From positions 1-27,944 of the forward strand of contig CAYVJA010000039.1 in assembly GCA_964451605.1 (NCBI GenBank): 27,944 nucleotides of DNA, in the 5' to 3' direction. Both the position numbers and the translations under genes were made by a program. The notes under the pieces were generated by a model. It was not told the DNA's origin and searched no databases. It saw nothing but the letters and a program-made list of their open reading frames with translations. Source of the stretch: JAQVSH01 sp964451605. Lineage in GTDB: Bacteria; Bacteroidota; Bacteroidia; Bacteroidales; UBA4181. The first letter of the stretch is position 1, and every line of letters begins with the position of its first letter. Shown in pieces: positions 8,682 through 17,276 of the stretch.

Positions 8682-8915
8682 ATGGCATTCCGAACCGTTT
8701 CGCACACCTTATCAAGAGTTTTTCGCTTCTATGCCGAAGGTTTTCGCGGCATGGTGCTGGGCAGGACTTTGTGGAAAATCATCCTGATAAAGCTGGCGGT
8801 GATGTTTCTGATTCTCCGCCTTTTTTTCTTCCCTGACTACCTAAAATCGCGTTTCAGCAACGATCGTGAGCGTTCGCAACATGTGCTGGAACAACTTACT
8901 CAACCCCGAACCTGA
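8682..8915 (+). CDS. DUF4492 protein of the cytochrome bd operon
   Basis: The 77-residue product has a basic amphipathic N terminus (RVFRFYAEGFRGM), one membrane helix at about residues 27-50 (KIILIKLAVMFLILRLFFFP) and a polar tail. It matches DUF4492, a family repeatedly found directly before cydA in Bacteroidota and some Campylobacterota. Only 2 nt separate its stop from the cydA start, and both share the promoter at 8619-8649. By position and size it may be a small accessory or assembly subunit of the oxidase, like CydX elsewhere. That role is inferred, not shown. Confidence 0.8.
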   Translation: MAFRTVSHTLSRVFRFYAEGFRGMVLGRTLWKIILIKLAVMFLILRLFFFPDYLKSRFSNDRERSQHVLEQLTQPRT

Positions 8916-8917
8916 TC

Positions 8918-10447
8918 ATGGAGACTACTCTGCTGCAAACCGTTGATTGGTCGAGAGCACAGTTTGCCCTCACCGCCATGTACCACTGGCTATTTGTCCC
9001 GCTTACAGTGGGGCTTTCGCTTATCCTGGGCATTATGGAAAGCCTCTGGTACCAGAGCGGGAATCCGGTCTATAAGCAGATGACCCACTTCTGGATGAAA
9101 CTGTTTGGAATCAACTTTGCCATTGGTGTGGCCACCGGTCTCATCCTGGAATTTCAGTTTGGCACCAACTGGTCTAACTACTCCTGGTTTGTGGGCGATA
9201 TTTTCGGGGCTCCCCTGGCCATCGAAGGGATTTTGGCCTTCTTTATGGAGAGCACCTTTGTAGCGGTGATGTTTTTTGGCTGGAATAAGGTGAGCCCCCG
9301 CTTCCATCTGATCTCCACCTGGCTGGTGGCTTTAGGCGTACATCTTTCGGCATTTTGGATTCTGGTGGCCAACGCCTGGATGCAATACCCCGTTGGCATG
9401 GAATTTAACCCCGAAACGGCCCGGCACGAAATGGCCGACTTCTTTGCTGTGGCATTTTCGCCCGTTGCACTTGTAAAGTTTTTTCATACCATTACTTCCG
9501 GATGGATGCTGGGTGCTGCCTTTGTGTGCGGCATCAGTGCCTGGTTTTTGCTGCGCGTCAGGCATGGCGAGCTGGCCTCTAAGAGTATCCGGATTGCCGC
9601 ACTCACCGGCCTTGCAGCCACAGTCATTACCATTGGAACAGGCGATGCCTCATCGCGTCAGATTGCCCGGATCCAACCCATGAAGCTGGCTGCCATGGAG
9701 GGGTTGAGAGAGGGTAGTACCCATGCAGGCCTTACTGTACTGGGATGGCCCTCGCAGAACGGGGAGACAAAATATGCCTTCGAAATTCCCGGGCTCCTCT
9801 CCTGGATGAGTTTTGGTTCTTCGGAGAGCTTTGTGCCTGGAATCAAAGATTTAACCGAAGGCAACCCACAATACAATCTAATGCCGGCCGCCGAGAAGAT
9901 TGCCCGGGGCAAAGCCGCGCGGGTTCTGTTGGGTCAGTTCAAAGAGGCCAAAAAAGCAGGGCGTGCCGCAGAGTCCGACTCGCTCTACCGGATATTGGTG
10001 AGCCCGGAGTACCACGAATCGAACTTCCGCTATTTCGGTTATGGCTTTCTGAACCATCCCGACGGTCTGATTCCCAATATCCCGCTCACCTTCTGGAGCT
10101 TTCGGATTATGGTAGGCACCGGATTTTTCCTCTTGTTTCTCTTCGCGCTACTAGGGTGGATGAACCAAAAGAAAAAACTGGAACAGAACCGGCTTCTGCT
10201 TACCATTACGTTGGGCTGTATATTCCTTGCCTATCTGGCCAGCCAGAGCGGATGGGTAGTGGCCGAGGTGGGCCGCCAGCCCTGGGTGGTGCAGGATTAC
10301 CTCACCACACTGGCAGCGGTATCACAACTCGATGCCACCTCGGTGCAAATCACCTTTTTCCTCTTTGCCTTCCTCTTTACCGGGCTGCTCATTGCGGAGA
10401 TATCTATCCTGTACCGACAGATTTCGAAAGGCCCCGAAAGCCATTAA
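8918..10447 (+). CDS. cydA: Cytochrome bd ubiquinol/menaquinol oxidase subunit I
   Basis: Subunit I of the bd-type quinol oxidase takes electrons from quinol and reduces O2 to water at the inner membrane. In this 509-residue protein the heme ligands are conserved: H23 (MYHWLFVPLTVG), H190 (KFFHTITSGW) and M398 (FWSFRIMVG). So are the paired glutamates E103 and E111 (IEGILAFFMEST), and K256 and E261 of the quinol loop (PMKLAAMEG). GRQPWVVQ appears near the C-terminal end. The loop carries no long insertion. It is the second gene of an operon, with cydB 20 nt downstream. The quinone is likely menaquinol in this phylum (family knowledge). Confidence 0.97.
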   Translation: METTLLQTVDWSRAQFALTAMYHWLFVPLTVGLSLILGIMESLWYQSGNPVYKQMTHFWMKLFGINFAIGVATGLILEFQFGTNWSNYSWFVGDIFGAPLAIEGILAFFMESTFVAVMFFGWNKVSPRFHLISTWLVALGVHLSAFWILVANAWMQYPVGMEFNPETARHEMADFFAVAFSPVALVKFFHTITSGWMLGAAFVCGISAWFLLRVRHGELASKSIRIAALTGLAATVITIGTGDASSRQIARIQPMKLAAMEGLREGSTHAGLTVLGWPSQNGETKYAFEIPGLLSWMSFGSSESFVPGIKDLTEGNPQYNLMPAAEKIARGKAARVLLGQFKEAKKAGRAAESDSLYRILVSPEYHESNFRYFGYGFLNHPDGLIPNIPLTFWSFRIMVGTGFFLLFLFALLGWMNQKKKLEQNRLLLTITLGCIFLAYLASQSGWVVAEVGRQPWVVQDYLTTLAAVSQLDATSVQITFFLFAFLFTGLLIAEISILYRQISKGPESH

Positions 10448-10467
10448 TTGCCTAATACCCGCCTGTT

Positions 10468-11589
10468 ATGATTACGCATCTTATTCTTCAGCAATATTGG
10501 TGGATAATGGTTTCCGTGCTGGGAAGCCTCTTTGTCTTTTTAACCTTTGTGCAGGGGGGGCAGATGGTGGCCGGAAGCCTCGCCTCGTCCGATGCCGACA
10601 AAACCGTCTTTCTGAACGCTTTGGGCCGCAAATGGGAGTTTACCTTTACCACGCTGGTCACCTTTGGCGGTGCCTTTTTCGCCTCCTTTCCGCTCTTTTA
10701 TGCCACCAGTTTCAGCGGAGCCTATCTGGTTTGGATATCTATCCTCTTTTGCTTTGTGGTACAGGCTGTTTCGTATGAGTACCGCTCTAAGCCGGGTAAT
10801 ATTTACGGGAAGCGGGTCTACGAAGGGTTTCTCTGGTTTAACGGCTTTTTTGGTTCGCTCCTTCCGGGTGTGGCGGTAGCCACTTTTTTCAGCGGAGCCC
10901 CCTTTGCCATCAACCAACTCAATCAACCGCGATGGGAGGGGAGCTGGATGGGGCTTGAAGCACTGGCCGATCCGATGAATCTGTTGCTGGGGCTCTCGCT
11001 CTTCTTTCTGGCACGGGTAACCGGCACGCTCTATCTGATGAATGCCACTGCCGATTTCGGATGGCATGGCAGAGCCCGCAAGATAATTCTATCGAACGGG
11101 ATACCCTTCCTGGCCGCCTTTCTGGCTTTTCTGGCACTTCTCTTTACCCGCAACGGCTTTGGATACCAGGCCGAAACAGGTGAAGTCTCGATGATCCCTT
11201 TCAAGTATCTTCAGAATATGCTGGAGATCCCGGCCGCAGGCATTCTCTTCCTGGCCGGAGTGGCTTCCGTGCTGACCGGCATGGCAATGCCCTTTACAGG
11301 GAGGGCTAAAAAGGCCATCTGGTTTGCCGGCGCAGGAACCTTTTGTACGGTTTTTTCGTTACTGCTCTGCGCCGGACTAAACCAGACCGCCTACTACCCC
11401 TCCCTGGCCGATATCAACAGCTCGCTCACCATCCAAAACAGCTCATCGAGTTACTATACCCTCATGGCCATGTCGTGGGTTTCGCTTGTGATTCCCTTTG
11501 TATTGGCCTATATCTGGTATGCCTGGCGATCGATGAACAAGCAGGCAGTTTCGCATGAGGAGCTCGAAAAAGAGTCGCATAAATACTAA
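10468..11589 (+). CDS. cydB: Cytochrome bd oxidase subunit II
   Basis: The 373-residue polytopic membrane protein follows cydA in the same operon. The N-terminal helix region (YWWIMVSVLGSLFVFLTFVQ) and the motifs GRKWEFTF, YEYRSKPGN and the closing PFVLAYIWYAWRSM fit CydB of Bacteroidota. It forms the heterodimer with CydA; in this phylum the subunit carries no heme. The stop codon overlaps by a few bases the stop of the convergent TonB-dependent receptor gene, leaving no room for a terminator between them. Confidence 0.95.
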   Translation: MITHLILQQYWWIMVSVLGSLFVFLTFVQGGQMVAGSLASSDADKTVFLNALGRKWEFTFTTLVTFGGAFFASFPLFYATSFSGAYLVWISILFCFVVQAVSYEYRSKPGNIYGKRVYEGFLWFNGFFGSLLPGVAVATFFSGAPFAINQLNQPRWEGSWMGLEALADPMNLLLGLSLFFLARVTGTLYLMNATADFGWHGRARKIILSNGIPFLAAFLAFLALLFTRNGFGYQAETGEVSMIPFKYLQNMLEIPAAGILFLAGVASVLTGMAMPFTGRAKKAIWFAGAGTFCTVFSLLLCAGLNQTAYYPSLADINSSLTIQNSSSSYYTLMAMSWVSLVIPFVLAYIWYAWRSMNKQAVSHEELEKESHKY

Positions 11590-13623
11590 AGTATTACTAC
11601 TATGCCTGTTTTTGCCCAGCGGGGCGGCTGCGAAATATTACCCAGGTCGTAATAGATTGTATTAAGCAGATTGGTGGCTTCGGCAAAGAGTTCAATAGCC
11701 CCCTTTTTCCACACCACCCGCGCATCGAGCAAGACAAAGGGGCGATAACTGCGGGGTGATGCCAACCGGGTTTCGGAGTCGTATTGCAGATAAGAGCCGT
11801 TTCTGTCCTGCCAGGAGAGTCGCCATTGGGCAGAAACCCTCTGGAAAATCTGATGCGAGAGCGAGAAATCGGCCTTATGTTTCAGGTTATCCAGCAGATA
11901 GTACGAAACGGCATCACTCTCCTCTTTGCTGAGCGTGGTATAGGAGTAGGTGGCCGACAGAGAGTGCACAAAGAATCGCGACCCCATCCATTGGCGCGGG
12001 TCTATCCGTGCTGCGAAGGTTGCCCCACGGGTATTGACCCGTGTAAGATTTTCGGTGTGCCACTTCTGATCCGATTCGTACCAGATCCAGTCGATCAGAT
12101 TACGGCCCCGGCGTTCGAAATAGGCGATATGTCCCTGCAAACCGGGTGTGTACCATTTAAAGCCGGTCTCCCACGAAAGGCTCTTTTCGGGTTTGAGCAG
12201 AGGATTGCCCACATTTTCACGCCCCTGGTAGTAGAGATCGGTAAAGGTGGGAAGCCGAAGTGAAGCGCTGACCGATCCGTAATAACGGAGCCTGTCGGAA
12301 AGTCTGTACTGAAAATCTATCCCGGGGAAGGTACTCCATTCGCCCAGTTCGGAAAGGTAATTGCTCATCACACCGGCCGAAACCGAAAGGGAGCCGTATG
12401 TGAAGTTGTGTTCGACATAGAGACTCCAGTTGCGGCGGGTATCGCCCTTATGGTAATATATTCCAGGATGCCCCTTCACGCGCTGAGGGTACCTGACCGG
12501 ATGCCCCAAAGCACTGCTGGCCAGATGTTCTATTCTAAAATCGGCGCCCCACGACGACTGCCCCAGAGCCCACGACAACGATTGCGACAGGTTGACACCG
12601 GCCACATCAGTACGATGAAAATTTTGGTACATGGCCGGATCAGATCGTTCCAGAATATAGTGATCACTGTTTCTTCGCCAATAGAAAAGGGGTGCGAAGG
12701 TAAGTCGGTTCCCCGCCGTCGCCTTTAGCGAAGCAAACCAGGTTTGGGTCTGTTCGAATTGATTGGTATAGCGGACCCCGTAAAAATTGGCGGCGCCATA
12801 TTCTCTTTCGGCCCGTCCACCCTGCCACTCAATCTGAAGGCCCCCCAGCCGGGCTTNNNNNNNNNNNNNNNNNAAAGAGATTGACGGTTTCGAAATCGGT
12901 GGCCGGCATATAGCCATCCGACCGGCTCTTGCCGACTGAGAGAAAATGGCGGGTGTTTCCAACGGGGAGATGTGCCGAGAGAGAACCTTTGAAGTAGCCG
13001 AAGTCGCCTCCCGAAAGGAGCGAGCGAAGAGAGAAAGTGTCGGCTGCAGTGGTGATAAAATTGACGGCTCCTGCAAAAGCATTCGGGCCGAGAACCCGCG
13101 AAGCCCCTCCCTCAACTACCTCAACCCGCTCAACGGCATCGGGTTCGAGAGGAAGGTTTAAACTGTAGTGACCCGTCTGCGGGTCGTTGAAATTGACTCC
13201 ATTCAAAAGAACAAGGGTTTGATCTGTGGTTCCGCCGCGAATGGAGAGATCGGCCTGAACCCCGTTCGCGCCTCGTTGGCGAACGTCAACATTGGGAAGA
13301 TACTCCAGAACATCCTGAAGATTCTGTGCCGGCGACGACACAATTTCCGACCGGGGAACCACCGAAATGATTCTGCCGGTTTGCGAAAAAGGGAGGGGCG
13401 TTCGTTGGCCGCTGACGGTGATCTCAGGGAGTTGCAGTTTCAGCGAAGTTGAGTCCGGCCCGGTAAGAGCCGAAACTTCGGAAGGCAATAACAGAAGCGA
13501 ATAGGAGGCACATAATACGCCTATCCGCACCTCCCGGTGCAAACTGTTGAAAACTGCATAACTCCTGTTAGCCCACCTTCTGAACCACACAACCCCGCCT
13601 TTTCCGCCGGTTTTGCTGTACAT
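11586..13623 (-). CDS. TonB-dependent outer-membrane receptor, BtuB-like, interrupted by an assembly gap
   Basis: The N-terminal part has a signal segment (about 33-52), a TonB box (EITVSG, 67-72) and a plug domain (about 80-192) with QADLSIRGGTTDQTLVLLNG and VEVVEGGASRVLGPNAFAGA. The barrel follows, including a TDLYYQGRENVGNPLLKPEK segment. The run of 17 Ns at 12857-12873 separates two frames: the upstream frame ends at DFETVNLF and the barrel resumes in another frame at ARLGGLQIEW. The true gap length therefore differs from 17, and probably only a few residues are missing. The overall form resembles cobalamin-type receptors of Bacteroidota, but no ligand evidence (riboswitch, partner genes) is present. 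The mature end IVVIL lacks the common terminal Phe. Confidence 0.85.
12857..12873. other. Assembly gap (17 Ns) inside the receptor gene
   Basis: Seventeen unresolved bases. The coding frame differs on the two sides, so the N count is not a true length. Confidence 0.99.
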
Positions 13624-13652
13624 ACGATTAGGTTTTAGGATTAAACATCCGA

Positions 13653-13682
13653 CAAAGATGAGACGAACTTTTCAAAACCAAA
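13653..13682 (-). promoter_or_regulatory. Probable promoter of the TonB-dependent receptor gene
   Basis: On the minus strand TTTG (13679-13682), an 18-nt spacer and CATCTTTG (13653-13660) resemble the phylum promoter, with one change in the -7 box. The leader to the ATG at 13623 is about 25 nt. It overlaps head to head with the pssA element. Confidence 0.45.
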
Positions 13683-13684
13683 TG

Positions 13685-13692
13685 TATCTTTG
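13685..13692 (+). promoter_or_regulatory. -7 element for pssA
   Basis: TATCTTTG is an exact TAnnTTTG match. Transcription would start near 13697, so the upstream GTG at 13692 cannot be the start codon and the ATG at 13707 is favoured, with a very short leader. Confidence 0.55.
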
Positions 13693-13706
13693 TGAAAAAT
13701 CCCATT

Positions 13707-14438
13707 ATGGCCGTTCTTAAGCATCTACCCAATACCATCACCTGTCTGAATCTCTTTTGTGGCTGCCTGGCACTGCTTTTTGCCCTGTGGGGCGAACTCA
13801 ACACCGCTGCATGGCTGATTCTTTTGGCCGGAGTTTTCGATTTTATGGACGGCATGGCGGCACGCCTGCTCAAAGCCTACTCAGATATCGGGAAAGAGCT
13901 CGACTCGCTGGCCGATGTGGTGAGTTTCGGCGTTGCTCCTTCGGCCATTCTTTTCACGCTGGCCCAAAATACGATGGTGGCTGCCGATCCGGCTTTTACA
14001 TTCGCAAGCGCCGGCATAGCACAACAAGCCATGTTGTTGTCACTTTTTGTGGTGGCCGTCTTTTCGGCGCTTCGGCTGGCCAAGTTTAACATCGACACCC
14101 GTCAGACCACCTCCTTTCTGGGGCTGCCTACCCCGGCTAACGCCTTTTTTCTTCTTTCGCTGGTCTTCTGGGTTCAACCCGAAACCGGTGCCATAAGCGG
14201 AGTGGCTCCCTGGGTCTATCCGATGGTTGCCCTGATTTTCTCGGGACTGTTGGTGTCGGAAATCCCTATGTTCTCATTGAAGGTAAAACAGCTCGGCTGG
14301 AAGGGCAACGAGATTCGTTATCTGTTTCTGCTTCTCTCCATCCTGTTAATCATCCTTTTGCAGATGCGGTCGCTCACCCTGATCATTCCCGTTTACATTC
14401 TTTTATCGATTGCCTCATCTCTCAAAAAAACTGCCTGA
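13707..14438 (+). CDS. pssA: CDP-diacylglycerol--serine O-phosphatidyltransferase
   Basis: The enzyme makes phosphatidylserine from CDP-diacylglycerol and serine, the first step to phosphatidylethanolamine. The CDP-alcohol phosphotransferase motif D-G-x2-A-R-x8-G-x3-D-x3-D is complete: D48-G49, A52-R53, G62, D66 and D70 in the 243-residue form. Several membrane helices follow (FFLLSLVFWVQ, MVALIFSGLLV, IRYLFLLLSILLIILL). I chose the ATG at 13707 over a GTG at 13692 because the -7 promoter element ends at 13692 and MAVLKHLPNTITCLNLFCG is a normal family N terminus. The next gene starts right after its stop, with no gap. Confidence 0.92.
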   Translation: MAVLKHLPNTITCLNLFCGCLALLFALWGELNTAAWLILLAGVFDFMDGMAARLLKAYSDIGKELDSLADVVSFGVAPSAILFTLAQNTMVAADPAFTFASAGIAQQAMLLSLFVVAVFSALRLAKFNIDTRQTTSFLGLPTPANAFFLLSLVFWVQPETGAISGVAPWVYPMVALIFSGLLVSEIPMFSLKVKQLGWKGNEIRYLFLLLSILLIILLQMRSLTLIIPVYILLSIASSLKKTA

Positions 14439-15515
14439 ATGTACCGCCGATACCTGCCCCTTTGGGCGCTTGCCATGCTTCTTCTCTGCTCCGGATGGTC
14501 GTGCCGCGAAAACAGCCGGCCCATTCCCGGCGGGAATATCTCCTTTTACACCCCCATCAATCAAGAGGTGTACAAACTTTCGTCCGAAATCCCGGTGCAG
14601 TTTGTTTTTCGCGATTCCACCCAACTGCCCGACTCCATTATTCTTGAGGTGAACGGGAAACGGGTTGCCACAATGCCGGGAAGTGCACCCAAAACCACCT
14701 GGAAGGCCAACCAAACCCAGACCGGAGTGGTTCATCTGTCGGCAAAAGCCTGGTACAAAAAGGGGGTAACCGAACAAAAATCGATTGCCCTGCTCCTTAT
14801 CTCGAACACGCCCCCCCGCGTCTATACCTACAAAGTGGTGGGGAGTTACCCGCACGATAAAAAAGCCTACACGCAGGGGCTCTTTTATGAAGAGCCCGGT
14901 ATTCTCTGGGAGAGCACCGGACAATACGGACTCTCCACCCTCCGAAAGGTTGACCTGACTACCGGAAAGGTGCTTCAGACAGCCACACTCCCCGAAGAGA
15001 TTTTCGGCGAGGGGATGACTGTGATCGAAAACAAGATTTATCAACTCTCCTGGAAAGAGCGTCTGGCCTTTATTTACAATAAAGAGAATCTCTCTCTTCT
15101 TGAACGAAAGCCCATCCGGCGCGAAGAGGGATGGGGGCTCGCTCATCACAACGGCCAACTGATTATGAGCGACGGTTCGTCGTATCTCTATTTTCTGGAT
15201 CCCGTTACTCTAGAGGAGAAGAGCCGCATGATAATCTGCGATAACAAACAGGCTATCAACTACATGAACGAGATGGAGATGATAAATGGAGAGCTCTGGG
15301 CCAATATATATACCACCGATATCATTGCCCGAATCGACATTTCTACGGGTAGTGTAACCGGCTATATTGACCTTGCCGGACTTCTTCCTCCGGGCGAACG
15401 CGATGTCACTACCGATGTGCTGAATGGAATTGCCTGGGATTCTGCTCGTAACCGAATTTTTGTAACAGGAAAGAACTGGCCCAAAGTTTTCGAAATAGAG
15501 GTGATTGAAAAGTAG
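14439..15515 (+). CDS. Glutaminyl-peptide cyclotransferase lipoprotein with N-terminal Ig-like domain
   Basis: The plant/bacterial-type glutaminyl cyclase is a five-bladed propeller that turns N-terminal Gln into pyroglutamate. Family motifs are visible in order: AYTQGLFYEE, WESTGQYGLSTLRKVDL, FGEGMTVIENKIYQLSW, GLAHHNGQLIMSDGSS, INYMNEMEMINGELWANIY and LNGIAWD. The propeller covers about residues 128-355. Before it, residues 30-120 form a beta-rich segment (GGNISFYTPINQEVYKLSSE) that reads as an Ig-like domain, as in other Bacteroidota members. The N terminus has a hydrophobic stretch and SGWSC, so it is probably a lipoprotein anchored at Cys22. The ATG abuts the pssA stop, so it is probably co-transcribed; no functional link with pssA is evident. 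Confidence 0.9.
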   Translation: MYRRYLPLWALAMLLLCSGWSCRENSRPIPGGNISFYTPINQEVYKLSSEIPVQFVFRDSTQLPDSIILEVNGKRVATMPGSAPKTTWKANQTQTGVVHLSAKAWYKKGVTEQKSIALLLISNTPPRVYTYKVVGSYPHDKKAYTQGLFYEEPGILWESTGQYGLSTLRKVDLTTGKVLQTATLPEEIFGEGMTVIENKIYQLSWKERLAFIYNKENLSLLERKPIRREEGWGLAHHNGQLIMSDGSSYLYFLDPVTLEEKSRMIICDNKQAINYMNEMEMINGELWANIYTTDIIARIDISTGSVTGYIDLAGLLPPGERDVTTDVLNGIAWDSARNRIFVTGKNWPKVFEIEVIEK

Positions 15516-15543
15516 AGATCAATAGCCTATCAGGTAATTTTCT

Positions 15544-15551
15544 TACCTTTG
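15544..15551 (+). promoter_or_regulatory. -7 element for the parA cluster
   Basis: TACCTTTG is an exact TAnnTTTG match about 31 nt before the chosen parA ATG at 15583. No clear TTTG lies at the right distance upstream. Confidence 0.5.
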
Positions 15552-15582
15552 CGGCTAAGTTATGATTAACTCTTCTTCCCAC

Positions 15583-16380
15583 ATGGCAAAAGTAATTGCA
15601 ATGGCAAACCAGAAGGGCGGTGTCGGCAAAACCACCACCTCTATGAATCTGGCTGCCAGTCTGGCTGTCCTTGAAAAGAAAGTACTGCTTATCGATGCCG
15701 ATCCCCAGGCAAATGCCAGTTCGGGATTGGGCACCGATATCCGTTCGGTTGGGAAGAGTGTCTATGAGTGTCTGATTGACCAGGCCGATCCCCGCGACGC
15801 CATTCTCCCAACCGCTATTAAGCATCTTTCGCTGATTCCTTCGCATATCGATCTGGTTGGAGCCGAACTGGAGATGGTAAATATGCCCAATCGCGAGATG
15901 CGGATGCGTGCTATGATGGAATACCTTCGTAACGATTTCGATTTTATCCTGATTGATTGTTCTCCCTCGCTGGGGCTCATCACCCTCAATGCACTCACAG
16001 CGGCCGATTCGGTGATTATTCCCGTTCAGTGCGAGTACTTTGCGCTCGAAGGACTTGGCAAACTGTTAAATACCATTAAGCTGGTTCAGGGAAGATTAAA
16101 CCCGGAATTGGCAATCGAGGGTTTTCTGCTTACCATGTACGACAGCCGGCAGCGGCAGTGCAACCAGGTGGTAGAAGAGGTTCGGAAGCATTTCCAGTCG
16201 ATGGTGTTTAAGACAATTATCCAGCGGAATGTACGGCTTAGCGAAGCGCCCAGTTTCGGGAAACCTGTAATTTTGTACGATGCCAATTGTCAGGGATCGC
16301 TCAACTACCTGAATCTGGCACGCGAGATTCTCCAGAACAACAATATGACCCGCATTCCCAACTCGGCCAAAAAGCTATGA
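15583..16380 (+). CDS. parA: Chromosome-partition ATPase ParA (Soj)
   Basis: The deviant Walker-type ATPase works with ParB to segregate the chromosome origin. Seen in the sequence: Walker A NQKGGVGKTT with signature Lys11 and Lys16, VLLIDADPQANASSGLG, the Walker B strand FDFILIDCSPSLGL, and the closing block VRLSEAPSFGKPVILYD. Length is 265 residues, normal for Soj-type ParA. An in-frame ATG at 15562 exists, but MAKVIAMANQKGG matches the family start and leaves a leader after the promoter. The stop overlaps the parB ATG in ATGA, which suggests coupled translation. Confidence 0.95.
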   Translation: MAKVIAMANQKGGVGKTTTSMNLAASLAVLEKKVLLIDADPQANASSGLGTDIRSVGKSVYECLIDQADPRDAILPTAIKHLSLIPSHIDLVGAELEMVNMPNREMRMRAMMEYLRNDFDFILIDCSPSLGLITLNALTAADSVIIPVQCEYFALEGLGKLLNTIKLVQGRLNPELAIEGFLLTMYDSRQRQCNQVVEEVRKHFQSMVFKTIIQRNVRLSEAPSFGKPVILYDANCQGSLNYLNLAREILQNNNMTRIPNSAKKL

Positions 16381-17273
16381 CAACAAAGAAATTCACGCTG
16401 GGGCGCGGCCTGGGAGCTCTGATTGAGGATGCCGATACCACGTCGAGAAACCGTCCCGAAGGAATCGACCTCTTTGCCGAGATCGAAATCAGCCGGATTG
16501 TGGTGAACCCTTAGCAGACGAGAAAAGACTTTGCAGAAGAGGCACTGGAAGAGCTCACTGCCTCTATCCGAAAGCTCGGGGTTATTCAACCCATTACCGT
16601 TCGTAAGAGCGAAGACGGAACCTTCCAGATTGTGGCCGGCGAGCGACGCGTCAGGGCTTCGAAACTGGCCGGACTCATCAAGATTCCTGCCTATATCCGT
16701 ACTGCCACCGATCAGGCGATGATGGAGATGGCCCTGGTCGAAAACATTCAGCGCGATGATCTCAACGCTATCGAAATTGCCCTGAGCTTTCAGCAACTGC
16801 TGGGCCATTTTAATCTCACACAGGAGCAGCTGAGCGACCGTGTCGGGAAGAACCGGGCCACAGTAGCCAACTACATCCGGCTGTTGCGTCTGCCCTCCGA
16901 AATTCAACTGGGGATTCGCGATCGTGCCATTTCAATGGGTCACGCCAGAGCGCTGTTGAGTTTTGATGATCCGGAGATGCAGATTAATGTCTATCGAAGC
17001 ATTCTTGAGGAGAGCCATTCCGTAAGAAAAGTGGAGGAGATGGCAAGAACCTTCTCGGAAGAGCCCGCCGAAGTGGCAACGATGCCCGCAAAACCGGCTC
17101 CAAAGGTTTCTGCGCCCCTTCCTCAAAAGGTGGCTGAGGCAAAAGAGTTGCTGAGTAAAATTCTCTCAACTAAAGTGGAAATAAAGGTTTCGCCCAAAGG
17201 TTCGGGCAAACTCTCTATCCCCTTCTCTTCGGAAGAGGAGCTTGCGCAAATCATGCAAAAAATAAACCGCTAG
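16377..17273 (+). pseudogene. parB: ParB (Spo0J) partition protein with in-frame TAG stop
   Basis: ParB binds parS sites and CTP and stimulates ParA. All domains are present in one frame of 298 codons: GRGLGALI (ParA-interacting N terminus), GVIQPITVR, the nucleotide-binding GERRVRASKLAGL, ENIQRDDLNAIEIA, the helix-turn-helix LTQEQLSDRVGKNRATVANY, GHARALLS and a C-terminal dimer region. Codon 46 (16512-16514) is TAG, inside the conserved stretch VVNP-x-QTRKDF, where relatives have a sense codon. TAG also ends parB itself and the cyclotransferase gene, so a code change is unlikely. Either a sequencing error or a real nonsense mutation would explain it. Restart at the GTG at 16632 would drop the N-terminal 85 residues, including part of the CTP-binding fold. 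The rest shows no decay, which favours an error or a very recent change. Confidence 0.88.
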
Positions 17274-17276
17274 ATC

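Noticed and set aside
11586..13623. Two separate receptor genes
   Set aside because: Plug and barrel halves join exactly at the run of Ns and belong to one protein; the split is only due to the gap.
14415..15158. Minus-strand open frame of 247 codons
   Set aside because: It is antisense to the glutaminyl-peptide cyclotransferase, which is conserved throughout.
16377..17273. TAG reassigned to an amino acid in this organism
   Set aside because: TAG is the evident stop of parB and of the cyclotransferase gene; reading through the latter would run into the parA promoter.
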